A stretch of 64,000 nucleotides of DNA from Flavobacterium sp. Root420 (GTDB taxonomy: Bacteria > Bacteroidota > Bacteroidia > Flavobacteriales > Flavobacteriaceae): assembly GCF_001427905.1 (NCBI RefSeq), contig NZ_LMEF01000029.1:248001-312000 (forward strand). The letters run 5' to 3'. Shown one piece after another: positions 43,409 through 52,706 of this stretch (the first letter of the stretch is position 1; every line of letters begins with the position of its first letter). A program made the translations under genes and the position numbers. Under the pieces are notes generated by a model that worked only from the letters and a program-made list of their open reading frames with translations, was not told the DNA's origin and did not search any database.

Positions 43409-43485
43409 CATTACGCTTGCTAAATACAGTTTGTCACTCCTCACAGCAAATTGTATTTTACTCTTACAAGTGTAATGTTTCTTTT
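43409..43485 (+). promoter_or_regulatory. Two-storey stem-loop in the uxaB leader
   Basis: Outer stem CATTACGCTTG (43409-43419) with CAAGTGTAATG (43467-43477), 11 bp; inner stem AAATACAGTTTG (43422-43433) with CAAATTGTATTT (43447-43458), 12 bp; 13-nt loop. Each stem has one G-U that pairs only on the plus strand, so it is meant as plus-strand RNA. TTTCTTTT follows. It could be a terminator/attenuator or a 5'-leader regulatory element of uxaBA. Confidence 0.5.
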
Positions 43486-43560
43486 ACAATTAAAAAAAGA
43501 ACTTCTTATAAAGCAATAAGGTATTTATCGTGGTTATTTATAACACTTTAATGAATTAAA

Positions 43561-45003
43561 ATGAAACAGTTAAACAGAAAAAATACAGGATTAGAAAAAT
43601 TACAGCCAATTAAAGTAGTGCAGTTTGGAGAAGGGAATTTCTTAAGAGCTTTTGTTGATTACGCTTTTCACAAACTAAATAAAGAAGTTGATTTTAATGC
43701 CGGTATTGCAATGGTCCAGCCTTTGAAAGACGGTATGGTCAATATGATTAATGATCAGGACGGTCTTTATACGTTGTTTATGAACGGAATTAAAAAAGGC
43801 GAAAAAATACAAGATATTGAGCTCATTACAAACATTGTAAAGGCTATAAATCCCTATACTCAGTTTGCAGATTATTTAGCTTTAGCTAAAGAAGAAGAAC
43901 TTCAGTTTATTGTTTCAAATACTACTGAGGCCGGAATTGAATTTATTGAAAGTGATACTCCCGATATGCAGCCGCCAGTTTCATTTCCTGCAAAGCTGAC
44001 TGTTTTATTATATGAAAGATTCAAACATTTTAGTGGCGATGCTTCTAAAGCTGTAACGATCATTCCTTGTGAATTGATTGATTACAACTCAGAGACGCTG
44101 AAAAAATATATTTTACAATATGTTGATTTATGGAAGTTAGAGAATGCATTTAAAACTTGGGTCTCAGATGCCTGTACGTATCACAGTACTTTGGTTGACA
44201 GAATTGTTCCCGGATATCCAAGAGCTGAAATTGAAGAATACAATAATAAATTAGATTACCAGGATAATTTGATTGTTGCTGCCGAGCCATTCTTCCTTTG
44301 GGCTATTGAAGGTGGAGATGCCTTAAAAGCAAAATTGCCTTTTGATAAAACAGATTTGAATGTAAAGATCGTTGATGATATTCGTCCTTTTAAAATGATT
44401 AAGGTTCGTATCCTAAACGGGGCGCACACGGCAATGGTTCCTTTTTCACTTTTATATGGTAACAAATTAGTGATGGAAACAGTTAACGGGGAATTTACCG
44501 GAAAATTCGTAAACAGCGTTATTGGTGAGATTAGTGAAACCCTTGATATGGACAAAAATGAAATTACGGCCTATACTGAGGAGGTAATGGACCGATTTAA
44601 AAATCCATTTATCAAACATGCACTTGCCGATATTGCACTGAATTCGATCTCAAAATTCAAAGTAAGGGTTTTACCTAGTTTATTAGGCTATTATAATGCG
44701 AAGAAAAAATTGCCTGTTAATTTAACTTTTTCATTAGCGAGTCTCGTTCAGTTCTACAAAGGAACCTGGAATAACGAGGTATTACCTGTAAAAGATTCTC
44801 CAGAGATAGTTGAAGCATTTAAAGATGCCTGGCAATTAGAATCTGTAGATTTAGTTGTAGCTAAGGTATTGGCTAACACTGAATTCTGGGGAGAAGATTT
44901 AACTAAAGTACAAGGTTTGTCAGAAGCTTTGGTATTGGCCTTAAATGAAATTGAGGAAAACGGAATAGAAAAAGGTTTTGCTAATTTCAGCAAACAGTAT
45001 TAA
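43561..45003 (+). CDS. uxaB: Tagaturonate reductase (altronate oxidoreductase) UxaB
   Basis: A 480-residue NAD-dependent polyol/mannitol-dehydrogenase-family enzyme reducing tagaturonate to altronate. The N-terminal Rossmann start is KVVQFGEGNFLRAFVDYAF. The catalytic core contains IKVRILNGAHTAMVPF, with the Lys, Asn and His of the family (KxxxxNxxH), and it is of normal UxaB length. A 223-bp leader with a large stem-loop separates it from kdgA. uxaA follows 29 bp later. Confidence 0.93.
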   Translation: MKQLNRKNTGLEKLQPIKVVQFGEGNFLRAFVDYAFHKLNKEVDFNAGIAMVQPLKDGMVNMINDQDGLYTLFMNGIKKGEKIQDIELITNIVKAINPYTQFADYLALAKEEELQFIVSNTTEAGIEFIESDTPDMQPPVSFPAKLTVLLYERFKHFSGDASKAVTIIPCELIDYNSETLKKYILQYVDLWKLENAFKTWVSDACTYHSTLVDRIVPGYPRAEIEEYNNKLDYQDNLIVAAEPFFLWAIEGGDALKAKLPFDKTDLNVKIVDDIRPFKMIKVRILNGAHTAMVPFSLLYGNKLVMETVNGEFTGKFVNSVIGEISETLDMDKNEITAYTEEVMDRFKNPFIKHALADIALNSISKFKVRVLPSLLGYYNAKKKLPVNLTFSLASLVQFYKGTWNNEVLPVKDSPEIVEAFKDAWQLESVDLVVAKVLANTEFWGEDLTKVQGLSEALVLALNEIEENGIEKGFANFSKQY

Positions 45004-45032
45004 TTAGATTACACTTTTTAAAAATTACGATC

Positions 45033-46649
45033 ATGCAAAAAAAATTAATAAAAGTAAACCCTTCAGATAACGTTGCTGTGGCACTCGTTAATCTGGTTGC
45101 TGGCGAGGTATTCCATTTTGAAGGACAAGATATCACTATCGAATCTGATGTGAAAATGAAACATAAAATCGCGATGGTTCCCTTTAATGTGGGAGATCGT
45201 ATTATTATGTATGGTGTTTTGGTTGGTAAGGCAAGTGCAAGAATTGAAAAAGGAGGATTGCTTTCTACTGCAAACGTAAAACACGAAAGTGACAAAGTAA
45301 CGGGTAAAACAGAAACTATTGGCTGGAATTCTCCAAATATTGATAAATGGAAAGGCAGAACGTGGCAGGGCTATCACAGAGAAGACGGGCAGGTTGGAAC
45401 GGAGAATGTCTGGTTGTTTTTTCCACTGGTTTTTTGTGAAAACAGAAATATCGAAATCTTAAAAGATATTTTTGAGAAAGAATTAATGAAACCAAAAGAG
45501 AACGATTATCAATTATTGCTTCGTTCTTTGGTAAAAACAGAAACAGGTGGTGCTGGCAATGAAGCGGCTTCAAACGATGCTAATTTATTCAATAATATCG
45601 AAGTGAAATTCATCACTCACCAGGGTGGATGTGGCGGAATTCGTCAGGATTCGCATAGTTTGGCTAAGTTATTGGCCGGTTATGTAAACAATCCAAACGT
45701 TGCCGGAGCTACCGTTTTGAGTTTAGGATGTCAGAACCTTCAAATTCAGATCTTCAAAGATGCCCTGGATGCTATTAATCCAGATAGCAAAAAGCCAGTA
45801 TTGATCTACGACCAGCAACAAATCGGAACTATTGAAACGATGCTCAGCAGTGTTGTGAAAGATACGTTTGAAGCGATTAAAAAAGCCAATGAAATAAAAA
45901 GAGAGCCAGCTCCTTTGTCTAAATTAAGAATTGGTTTAGAGTGTGGTGGTTCTGATGGATTCTCCGGAATTTCTGCTAATCCAACATTGGGAGTGTTATC
46001 TGATAATTTAGTTGCCTTAGGGGGAACTACAATTCTTTCCGAGTTCCCTGAATTATGTGGAGTAGAACAGGAATTGGTAAACCGTTGTGTAGATGATAAG
46101 GACGGAAAACGTTTCTTGGAATTAATGCAATGGTACGAAAAAACAGTTATAGATGCAGGTTCAGGATTTGACATGAATCCATCTCCGGGTAACATTAAAG
46201 ACGGTTTGATCACTGATGCAATGAAATCGGCTGGTGCTGCTAAAAAAGGAGGGACTTCACCAATTGTAGGTGTTTACGATTATGGAGAATATATTAATGA
46301 ACCAGGCTTTACATTGTTATGCACGCCAGGAAACGATGTGGAATGTACAACTGCAATGGTTGGTTCGGGAGCCAATATGGTATTGTTTACAACGGGCCTG
46401 GGAACTCCGACTGGAAATCCAATTGCGCCGGTTGTGAAGATTTCATCTAACACGGAACTGGCTAAAAAGATGTCAGATATTATCGATATTGACACTGGTG
46501 GAATCATCACAGGAGAAAAATCAATTAATGAAATGGCTGATGAAATGCTAGAGTTTATTATTGATGTGGCTAGTGGAACAATCAAAACCAAAGCGGCAAT
46601 TTTAAATCAAAACGACTTTATTCCTTGGAAAAGAGGAGTTTCGCTGTAA
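45033..46649 (+). CDS. uxaA: Altronate dehydratase UxaA
   Basis: A 538-residue enzyme that dehydrates altronate to KDG. The N-terminal SAF domain (residues 1 to about 95: INPS-like KVNPSDNVAVALVNLVAGEV, KHKIAMVPFNVGD) is fused to the UxaA/GarD catalytic part with THQGGCGGIRQDS, LGCQNLQIQ, GLECGGSDGFSG and GTPTGNPIAPVVKI. Cysteines in these motifs hold the metal centre. Last gene of the galacturonate block, closed by a very strong terminator. Confidence 0.95.
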   Translation: MQKKLIKVNPSDNVAVALVNLVAGEVFHFEGQDITIESDVKMKHKIAMVPFNVGDRIIMYGVLVGKASARIEKGGLLSTANVKHESDKVTGKTETIGWNSPNIDKWKGRTWQGYHREDGQVGTENVWLFFPLVFCENRNIEILKDIFEKELMKPKENDYQLLLRSLVKTETGGAGNEAASNDANLFNNIEVKFITHQGGCGGIRQDSHSLAKLLAGYVNNPNVAGATVLSLGCQNLQIQIFKDALDAINPDSKKPVLIYDQQQIGTIETMLSSVVKDTFEAIKKANEIKREPAPLSKLRIGLECGGSDGFSGISANPTLGVLSDNLVALGGTTILSEFPELCGVEQELVNRCVDDKDGKRFLELMQWYEKTVIDAGSGFDMNPSPGNIKDGLITDAMKSAGAAKKGGTSPIVGVYDYGEYINEPGFTLLCTPGNDVECTTAMVGSGANMVLFTTGLGTPTGNPIAPVVKISSNTELAKKMSDIIDIDTGGIITGEKSINEMADEMLEFIIDVASGTIKTKAAILNQNDFIPWKRGVSL

Positions 46650-46663
46650 AAAGATAATTTATT

Positions 46664-46702
46664 AAAAACAAAAAAGCTCACTTAGTGAGCTTTTTTGTTT
46701 TT
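46664..46702. terminator. Strong bidirectional terminator uxaA / LacI gene
   Basis: AAAAACAAAAAAGCTCAC (46664-46681) and GTGAGCTTTTTTGTTTTT (46685-46702) pair perfectly over 18 bp with a 3-nt loop. A-rich and T-rich arms on both sides let it serve the two convergent genes. Confidence 0.85.
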
Positions 46703-46776
46703 AACCATTAAGATAGTAAGGAAATAAAGTTTTGGACTTGTGAAACTTAGTGTCTTGATGATGAAATAAAAATTTA

Positions 46777-47805
46777 TTAAGAGTTAGTTCTTGATGATGA
46801 TTTACGGATGTGTAATTCGGGAGCCAGAACCACCTTTTTTTCGATTTTAATGGTATCTGTTTTGTCTACCTGTTCAAGGAAAACACGTGCTGACATTTTT
46901 CCCATTTCAAGAGGAGACTGATCTACTGAAGTTATGGATAATTCCATGAATTTGGTAAAAGGCTCATTACTAAACCCTGCCACGCAAAACTCTTTTGGAA
47001 TACTGATATTTCTTTCTTTTAGTTCCTGAATGGCCCCTAGAGCAGCAAAATCACTCGAAGAGAATATGGCGTCGGGTGGCGTTTCAAGCTGCAATAATAT
47101 ATCTACGGCATTTTTTCCGGCATCAACACTACTTTTAACCGGGATAACATACTCTTCCTTAAAGGTCATTCCGCTATCTAATAGCGCCTGTTTGTAACCT
47201 AAAAACCTGTTTTTGAAAATTTCAAGGGATTGATCCCCTGATAAATGGGCAATACATCTGCAGCCCTCGCTTATTAAGTGTTTTGTGGCGATATAACCGC
47301 CTTTAAAGTCATTGATGGTGACAGAACTTACCCCATCAATATGTTTACTACGGTCAAAAAAGATAAGCGGAACATTTTTTTCCAATACATTGCGAAAAGC
47401 GCCATCATTCTCAGCACTTACAGCGGTAACAGACATCAGGATTCCGTCTACCTGAGCATCTATTAAAGTATATAGATTTTCACTTTCTCTTTTATGATCT
47501 TCATGGGTCTGGCAAATAATTACCTGATAGCCGTGAGGCTGCAATTCTTCTTCAATTCCGCGGATTACCGAAGCGAAAAAATTACTGTCAATACGAGGAA
47601 CAATAACACCTATATTATTACTTCGACCACTTTTTAATGCTAAAGCAAGCTTGTTTTGCTTGTAGTTCATTGAAGCAGCGGTTTTAATTACCAACTCACG
47701 CGTGCTCTCTTTTATCTTGGGATTGTTGTTCAATGCCCTAGAAACAGTAGCTGCAGTGATATTTAATTTTTTGGCAATATCATAGATGGTTATTTTTTCG
47801 CTCAT
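46777..47805 (-). CDS. LacI-family transcriptional regulator of the pectin/uronate locus
   Basis: A 342-residue regulator. The HTH reads ITIYDIAKKLNITAATVSRA, followed by the hinge (NYKQNKLALALKSGRSNNIG) and a periplasmic-binding-like ligand domain (IDSNFFASVIRGIEEEL, VDGILMSVTAVS, FSSSDFAALGAI). It faces the GH28 gene across a 286-bp divergent region. A half-matching operator lies 66 bp upstream of its start, so it is probably autoregulated. Its effector is likely a pathway intermediate such as galacturonate or KDG; this is inference. Confidence 0.92.
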   Translation of the reverse strand: MSEKITIYDIAKKLNITAATVSRALNNNPKIKESTRELVIKTAASMNYKQNKLALALKSGRSNNIGVIVPRIDSNFFASVIRGIEEELQPHGYQVIICQTHEDHKRESENLYTLIDAQVDGILMSVTAVSAENDGAFRNVLEKNVPLIFFDRSKHIDGVSSVTINDFKGGYIATKHLISEGCRCIAHLSGDQSLEIFKNRFLGYKQALLDSGMTFKEEYVIPVKSSVDAGKNAVDILLQLETPPDAIFSSSDFAALGAIQELKERNISIPKEFCVAGFSNEPFTKFMELSITSVDQSPLEMGKMSARVFLEQVDKTDTIKIEKKVVLAPELHIRKSSSRTNS

Positions 47806-47834
47806 TCAAAAATAGTTTTTGATTAATTTATTGA

Positions 47835-47884
47835 CAAAAATACATTTTTTTTAGATAATCTAACATATAATGTTATCGATTACC
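47835..47884 (-). promoter_or_regulatory. Promoter box and LacI-type operator upstream of the LacI gene
   Basis: TGTTATCGATTACC (47871-47884) matches the TGTAATCGATTACA consensus at 12 of 14 positions. A minus-strand TATTTTTG (47842-47835) gives the -7 box. The operator lies upstream of the box rather than after it, so repression may be weaker than at the other three sites. Confidence 0.55.
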
Positions 47885-48002
47885 ATAATTTAGAATTAAA
47901 TCTTTTTTGATCCTACAATGATAATAAATTATATGTTTTTTTACACAAAGTGTAAATAAAATTACTAATAAAAATTAAATATATAAATTTTTTCTAAATT
48001 AA

Positions 48003-48048
48003 TTTGGTGCATCCAATGTATTTTTCTATTTTCGTGTAATCGATTACA
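48003..48048 (+). promoter_or_regulatory. Promoter with perfect LacI-type operator, GH28-SusCD operon
   Basis: TTTG (48003-48006), a 20-bp spacer and TATTTTCG (48027-48034, one off consensus) form the promoter. TGTAATCGATTACA (48035-48048) is a perfect 14-bp palindrome directly after the -7 box. It is the strongest of the four operators. Confidence 0.82.
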
Positions 48049-48091
48049 TATTTGTTGCATTTTACTTCAAAAAACACTAAACCCAACGCAA

Positions 48092-49531
48092 ATGATTACA
48101 TACAAGGCTTTAAGGTTAAAATCAATTGTGCTTTTTAGCGTTGCAGCTACACTGATTTTATCTTGTGGCAAGCAAGTTTCTGCAGTTTCCCAGACCAGTC
48201 CATGGAAAAAAATGGATTTAATCCTAAAAAGTATTCCTGAGGCTCACTTTTTGAATAAGCAGTACAACATAAATGATTTTGGGGCTGTAGCCGATGGAAA
48301 AACAATGAATACCGCTGCTTTTGAAAAAGCAATTAAAGCATGCGCTGAAAATGGAGGTGGAAAAGTAATTGTGCCAAATGGAAAATATCTTACCGGTGCC
48401 ATTCATCTACAAAGCAATGTAAATCTACATTTAGAAGATAAAGCTGAAATCCTTTTCAGTATCAATCCAAAAGATTATCCAATTGTTCATACCTCCTGGG
48501 AAGGAACCGAAGTAATGAATTATTCGCCTCTTATATATGCCAAGAATAAAACCAATGTAGCCATAACGGGAAAAGGAACCCTAAACGGTCAGGCCAATAG
48601 CACCAACTGGTGGGTTTGGTCAGGAGGAAAAAGTTACGGTTGGCAAAAAGGAATTCCCTCTCAAAACGATCCGGCAAACAGAGAAGTTTTGGTGGATATG
48701 GCCGAAAAAGGAGTGCCGGTTTCAGAAAGAGTTTTTGGTGATGGACGCTATCTGCGCCCGAATTTTATTGAATTCTTCCAGTGCAATACCATCCTTGTCC
48801 AGGATATAACTGTAATAAATGCCCCATTTTGGATACTGCACCCTTTAAAATCGAATAACATTATTATTGACGGGGTTACCATAAATAGTCATGGTCCCAA
48901 TAACGACGGTTGTGATCCTGAATATTCTCAAAACATCATTATCAAAAATTGCACTTTTAATACCGGTGATGACTGTATTGCCATTAAAGCAGGAAGAGAT
49001 GCTGACGGCAGAAGAGTGGCCATACCGAGTAAAAATATCATTGTTCAGAATTGTAAAATGATTGACGGGCACGGAGGTGTTGTAATTGGCAGTGAAATTT
49101 CGGCCGGAGTAAACAACGTATTTGTCGAGAATTGTGTAATGGACAGCCCAAATCTGGACAGGGTCATTCGTATTAAAACCAATTCAAAAAGAGGTGGGGT
49201 TATAGAGGATGTATTTGTTCGAAACCTTGAGGTGGGAACAGTTAAGGAATGTGTTTTAAAATTAAACATGTTCTATAATGTATACGGCTCGCAAACAGGG
49301 AATTTTATCCCGGTAATCAGAAATATAAATCTGGAGAATATAAATGTAAAAAACGGTGGAAAATATAGCGTTTGGGCTGAAGGCTATAAGGAATCTCCCG
49401 TGGAGAATATCACACTTAAGAATGTGGTAATTCACAAAGTAGATTCCCTTTATAAATTGAAAAATGTAAAAAACATAAATTTTATCAACACTTATATCAA
49501 TGAAAAAAAAGTAGAACCAATTAAAAATTAA
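48092..49531 (+). CDS. GH28 polygalacturonase-family lipoprotein
   Basis: A 479-residue parallel beta-helix glycoside hydrolase. The signal peptide is type II (SVAATLILSCGK). Catalytic motifs in order: NNDGCDPE (NxDG), NTGDDCIAIKAGRD (DD), GHGGVVIGSE (GHG) and RVIRIKTN (RIK). Exo-acting GH28 enzymes of this type release galacturonate from oligogalacturonides. The lipid anchor suggests cell-envelope location. First gene of the operon that continues into susC. Confidence 0.92.
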   Translation: MITYKALRLKSIVLFSVAATLILSCGKQVSAVSQTSPWKKMDLILKSIPEAHFLNKQYNINDFGAVADGKTMNTAAFEKAIKACAENGGGKVIVPNGKYLTGAIHLQSNVNLHLEDKAEILFSINPKDYPIVHTSWEGTEVMNYSPLIYAKNKTNVAITGKGTLNGQANSTNWWVWSGGKSYGWQKGIPSQNDPANREVLVDMAEKGVPVSERVFGDGRYLRPNFIEFFQCNTILVQDITVINAPFWILHPLKSNNIIIDGVTINSHGPNNDGCDPEYSQNIIIKNCTFNTGDDCIAIKAGRDADGRRVAIPSKNIIVQNCKMIDGHGGVVIGSEISAGVNNVFVENCVMDSPNLDRVIRIKTNSKRGGVIEDVFVRNLEVGTVKECVLKLNMFYNVYGSQTGNFIPVIRNINLENINVKNGGKYSVWAEGYKESPVENITLKNVVIHKVDSLYKLKNVKNINFINTYINEKKVEPIKN

Positions 49532-49561
49532 TAATTATCACTTTAACCAATAACCATACTT

Positions 49562-52500
49562 ATGAAAATTAAAACATTCTTAAAGAAAAAAATAAAATAC
49601 AATCTTGTATTTTTATTTTTCTTAAACCTCCTTTGCAGTAATGCAATAAATGCGCAATCCAGCGTAGTGGAAGGAAAAATTACAGATGCTACCGGATTAT
49701 CTTTGCCGGGGGTGAACATTCTTGAAAAAGGAACAAAAAACGGAACTTCAACAGACTTTGAGGGAAGTTTTAAATTAAATGTATCAAGCACTAAAGCCAT
49801 CTTAGTAATTTCATATTTAGGCTTTCAGACCCAAGAAGTTAGCGTAGCTGGAAAATCCAAAGTAAATGTCAGTCTTGCAGAGCAATCAAATGCACTGAAT
49901 GAAGTTGTTGTTGTAGGATATGGTACAGTGAAAAAAACGGATCTTACAGGGTCCGTTAGCACCATCAGTGCTGCAACAATTACAGAAAGAAATACAATTA
50001 ATCCATTAGAAGCGATTCAGGGAAGTACACCTGGGGTTCAGATTTCATCTAGTTCAGGGCGTGCCGGTGATGGATTTAAAGTGGTAATTAGAGGAAATAA
50101 TTCATTAGTAACAGATTCTGGCAATTCAACTGTTGTTGGCTCAACACCTCTATATGTTGTCGATGGTGTACCCATGGATGGGATTGACTTTTTAAATCCA
50201 CAGGATATTGCCAGAATGGATGTCTTGAAAGATGCTTCTTCAGCTGCTATTTATGGTTCAAGAGGGTCTAATGGAGTTATTATTGTTACCACAAAAAGCG
50301 GTACAAGTGCCAAAGCGGGTGTTAGTGTTACTTTTGATAGTTCCTATGGTACAAAAACCGCTACAAGATTGCCCGATATGATGACAGGTGCAGAGTGGTG
50401 GAAATTTCATCAGGTGGCCTATATGACTGCGACTCCTTTAACGCAAACGCCTGCGCAACTGGCTGCACTAGCCGGAAATCAAAGTCCGTTGCTAGTTACA
50501 AGGGCAAATAACGGTTATAATTTTGATTGGGCAAACGCTGTTTTAAAGCCAGGGATGACCCAAAATAATTATCTAAATATTTCAGGCCGTTCAGATTCAG
50601 GTTTGTCTTATAACTTAGGTTTTGGTATCCAGGGAGATGATGGTTTGGTTGATCATGATTCAACAGATAAATACTCCTTTAAATTAGGTTTAAATCATAA
50701 AATCAATGACAAATTCTCTACAGGTGCCAATGTAACTATTGCACGTATTGATACCGAATTAGGTAGTGATTTGGCTATGCAGGACGCTTTTAGATTAAGC
50801 CCGCTTATGTCTCCATGGGCTGTAGATGCCGCAGGAAATGAATTAGTGGGAACTACTTTTTTCTTACCGGGTAAATTAACCTATCCAAATGGTTCTTTTG
50901 CTATCAATAAAACCAGTAATGTTAATCCATTGATGGAAATTGCCAATTCATTGCAAACAGAGAAAACATGGCAGACTGTTGGAAATGTTTATTTTCAATA
51001 CCAACCTTTAAAATGGTTGACTTTTAAAACCACTTTTGCAGCGGGTATTCAGGATACACAAACAGATGTCTCAAATACAGCAGAGACAAATGCCGGGGTT
51101 ACTTTAGTAAACAAAAACTCTGCATCTATCAAAAATTACAATAACTTCAATTATACCTGGGATAACCAGGTTGACTTGAAGCACACTTTTAATAATGTAC
51201 ATGATTTTAGTTTATTGCTATTGCAGAGTTCCTACTCAAATGTAGATGAGAATTCTTATGCCTATTCTAATAATCAGCCTTTTAATGTTGGGTCAGAAAA
51301 TTTAGGTTCAGGTGTTCAGACCAGTTATCTTGTATCTTCAGGATACGCAAAAAACACGTTGAGTTCTTATGCAGTACGTCTGAACTATACTTTTAAAGAT
51401 AAATATTTGTTTACTGCGTCAAACAGATGGGACGGTTCATCAGTATTGTCAAAAGAAAATAAATGGCAAAATTTCCCTTCAGTGGCTTTAGGATGGAAAA
51501 TAAGCAAAGAATCATTTTTAGAAAATAGCAGTGTAGTTTCTGATTTGAAATTAAGAGCGAGTTTAGGATATACGGGTAACGATAACGTTGCACCTTATAC
51601 ATCTCAGGCATTATTGAATCAACAAACTTTTTATGCCAATGGCACTTCGGTAGTTCCGGGATGGCAGTCTGAAACATTGGCAAATGAGAATTTAACTTGG
51701 GAAAAAACAAGAGAGATCAACCTGGGTGTTGACTTTGGTTTTCTGAAAAACAGAATTAGCGGTAGTGTTGATGTGTATGACAGGTTATCAGATGACTTGA
51801 TTTACAGGCAACAATTACCTTATGAAACAGGTTGGAAAAATACTTTTGCCAATGTGGGTTCTGTAAGTAACAAAGGAATCGAGGTTTTGTTAACCACTAA
51901 AAACATTAAGTCTAAGAATGTAAATTGGGAAACTACTTTTACCTTTACAAAAAACGTAAATGAGTTAGAATCTATCTACAATCAGGACAAAGTAAGTGAT
52001 ATTGGTAATAAATTGATTTTGGGCTCTCCTCTAAATCCAAATTATAATTATGTATATGATGGTGTTTGGCAGGAAAGTGAGGCAGCAGCAGCAGCTTCAT
52101 ACGGAATGGCTCCTGGACAGGCAAGACCAAAAGATCTAAATGGTGATGGTAAATTTAATGCAGATGACAGAACGGTAATTGGTAACCCAAACCCAGAGTG
52201 GCAAGGAAGTGTTTACTCTAAATTAACAGTTGGCCAATTTGATTTTAATTTTTCAGTTCTTAGCAGTCAGGGACAAACGGTACTGAGTAGTTTCCATCAA
52301 AATTTTGCTGATGTCAGTGATAGAGGCCGTCAAAAAATTGCAATGGATTTCTTTATTCCAACAAATGGAGCTGGTATTGAGGCTAATGCTAGTGAAACAA
52401 ATCCAAGACCTGGTCCTGTAGCTACGGGCGCCGGAGCTTTCTGGACTTCTAATTTTGGTTATTACAGAGAAGTTTCTTATGTGAAAATCAAAAATATATC

Positions 52501-52693
52501 TCTTGGATATACCTTCAATTCGGAGTTACTTAAAAAATTAAAATTGAGTAGCCTTAGACTTTACGTAAATGTTTTAGATCCATTTGTATTTACAGATTTT
52601 GATGGATATGATCCAGAGTGGGCAGGTTCAGCTTTTGGTGTTAACCGTCCGGCTTCTGTTACCACCCAAATGGGATTAAGTGTTAAATTTTAA
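49562..52693 (+). CDS. susC: SusC/RagA-family TonB-dependent outer-membrane transporter
   Basis: A 1043-residue receptor. A signal peptide (hydrophobic stretch ending NAINAQS, residue 32) is followed by a carboxypeptidase-regulatory-like domain (VEGKITDATGLSLPGVNILE), a TonB-box-like VVVVGYGTVKKTDLTG, the plug (LKDASSAAIYGSRGSNGVII) and a 22-strand barrel ending in the C-terminal aromatic GLSVKF. It imports oligosaccharides, here presumably oligogalacturonides, with the SusD partner 13 bp downstream. Confidence 0.95.
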   Translation: MKIKTFLKKKIKYNLVFLFFLNLLCSNAINAQSSVVEGKITDATGLSLPGVNILEKGTKNGTSTDFEGSFKLNVSSTKAILVISYLGFQTQEVSVAGKSKVNVSLAEQSNALNEVVVVGYGTVKKTDLTGSVSTISAATITERNTINPLEAIQGSTPGVQISSSSGRAGDGFKVVIRGNNSLVTDSGNSTVVGSTPLYVVDGVPMDGIDFLNPQDIARMDVLKDASSAAIYGSRGSNGVIIVTTKSGTSAKAGVSVTFDSSYGTKTATRLPDMMTGAEWWKFHQVAYMTATPLTQTPAQLAALAGNQSPLLVTRANNGYNFDWANAVLKPGMTQNNYLNISGRSDSGLSYNLGFGIQGDDGLVDHDSTDKYSFKLGLNHKINDKFSTGANVTIARIDTELGSDLAMQDAFRLSPLMSPWAVDAAGNELVGTTFFLPGKLTYPNGSFAINKTSNVNPLMEIANSLQTEKTWQTVGNVYFQYQPLKWLTFKTTFAAGIQDTQTDVSNTAETNAGVTLVNKNSASIKNYNNFNYTWDNQVDLKHTFNNVHDFSLLLLQSSYSNVDENSYAYSNNQPFNVGSENLGSGVQTSYLVSSGYAKNTLSSYAVRLNYTFKDKYLFTASNRWDGSSVLSKENKWQNFPSVALGWKISKESFLENSSVVSDLKLRASLGYTGNDNVAPYTSQALLNQQTFYANGTSVVPGWQSETLANENLTWEKTREINLGVDFGFLKNRISGSVDVYDRLSDDLIYRQQLPYETGWKNTFANVGSVSNKGIEVLLTTKNIKSKNVNWETTFTFTKNVNELESIYNQDKVSDIGNKLILGSPLNPNYNYVYDGVWQESEAAAAASYGMAPGQARPKDLNGDGKFNADDRTVIGNPNPEWQGSVYSKLTVGQFDFNFSVLSSQGQTVLSSFHQNFADVSDRGRQKIAMDFFIPTNGAGIEANASETNPRPGPVATGAGAFWTSNFGYYREVSYVKIKNISLGYTFNSELLKKLKLSSLRLYVNVLDPFVFTDFDGYDPEWAGSAFGVNRPASVTTQMGLSVKF

Positions 52694-52706
52694 TTAAAGA
52701 AATAAA

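Noticed and set aside
45806..46213. 135-codon minus-strand frame opposite uxaA
   Set aside because: Antisense to catalytic motifs of UxaA, with no promoter or protein-like features.
47940..47956. TTTACACAAAGTGTAAA as an additional operator
   Set aside because: Similar GTGTAAA pairs occur near 12893 and 38374 without consistent promoter position, so there is no regulon logic.
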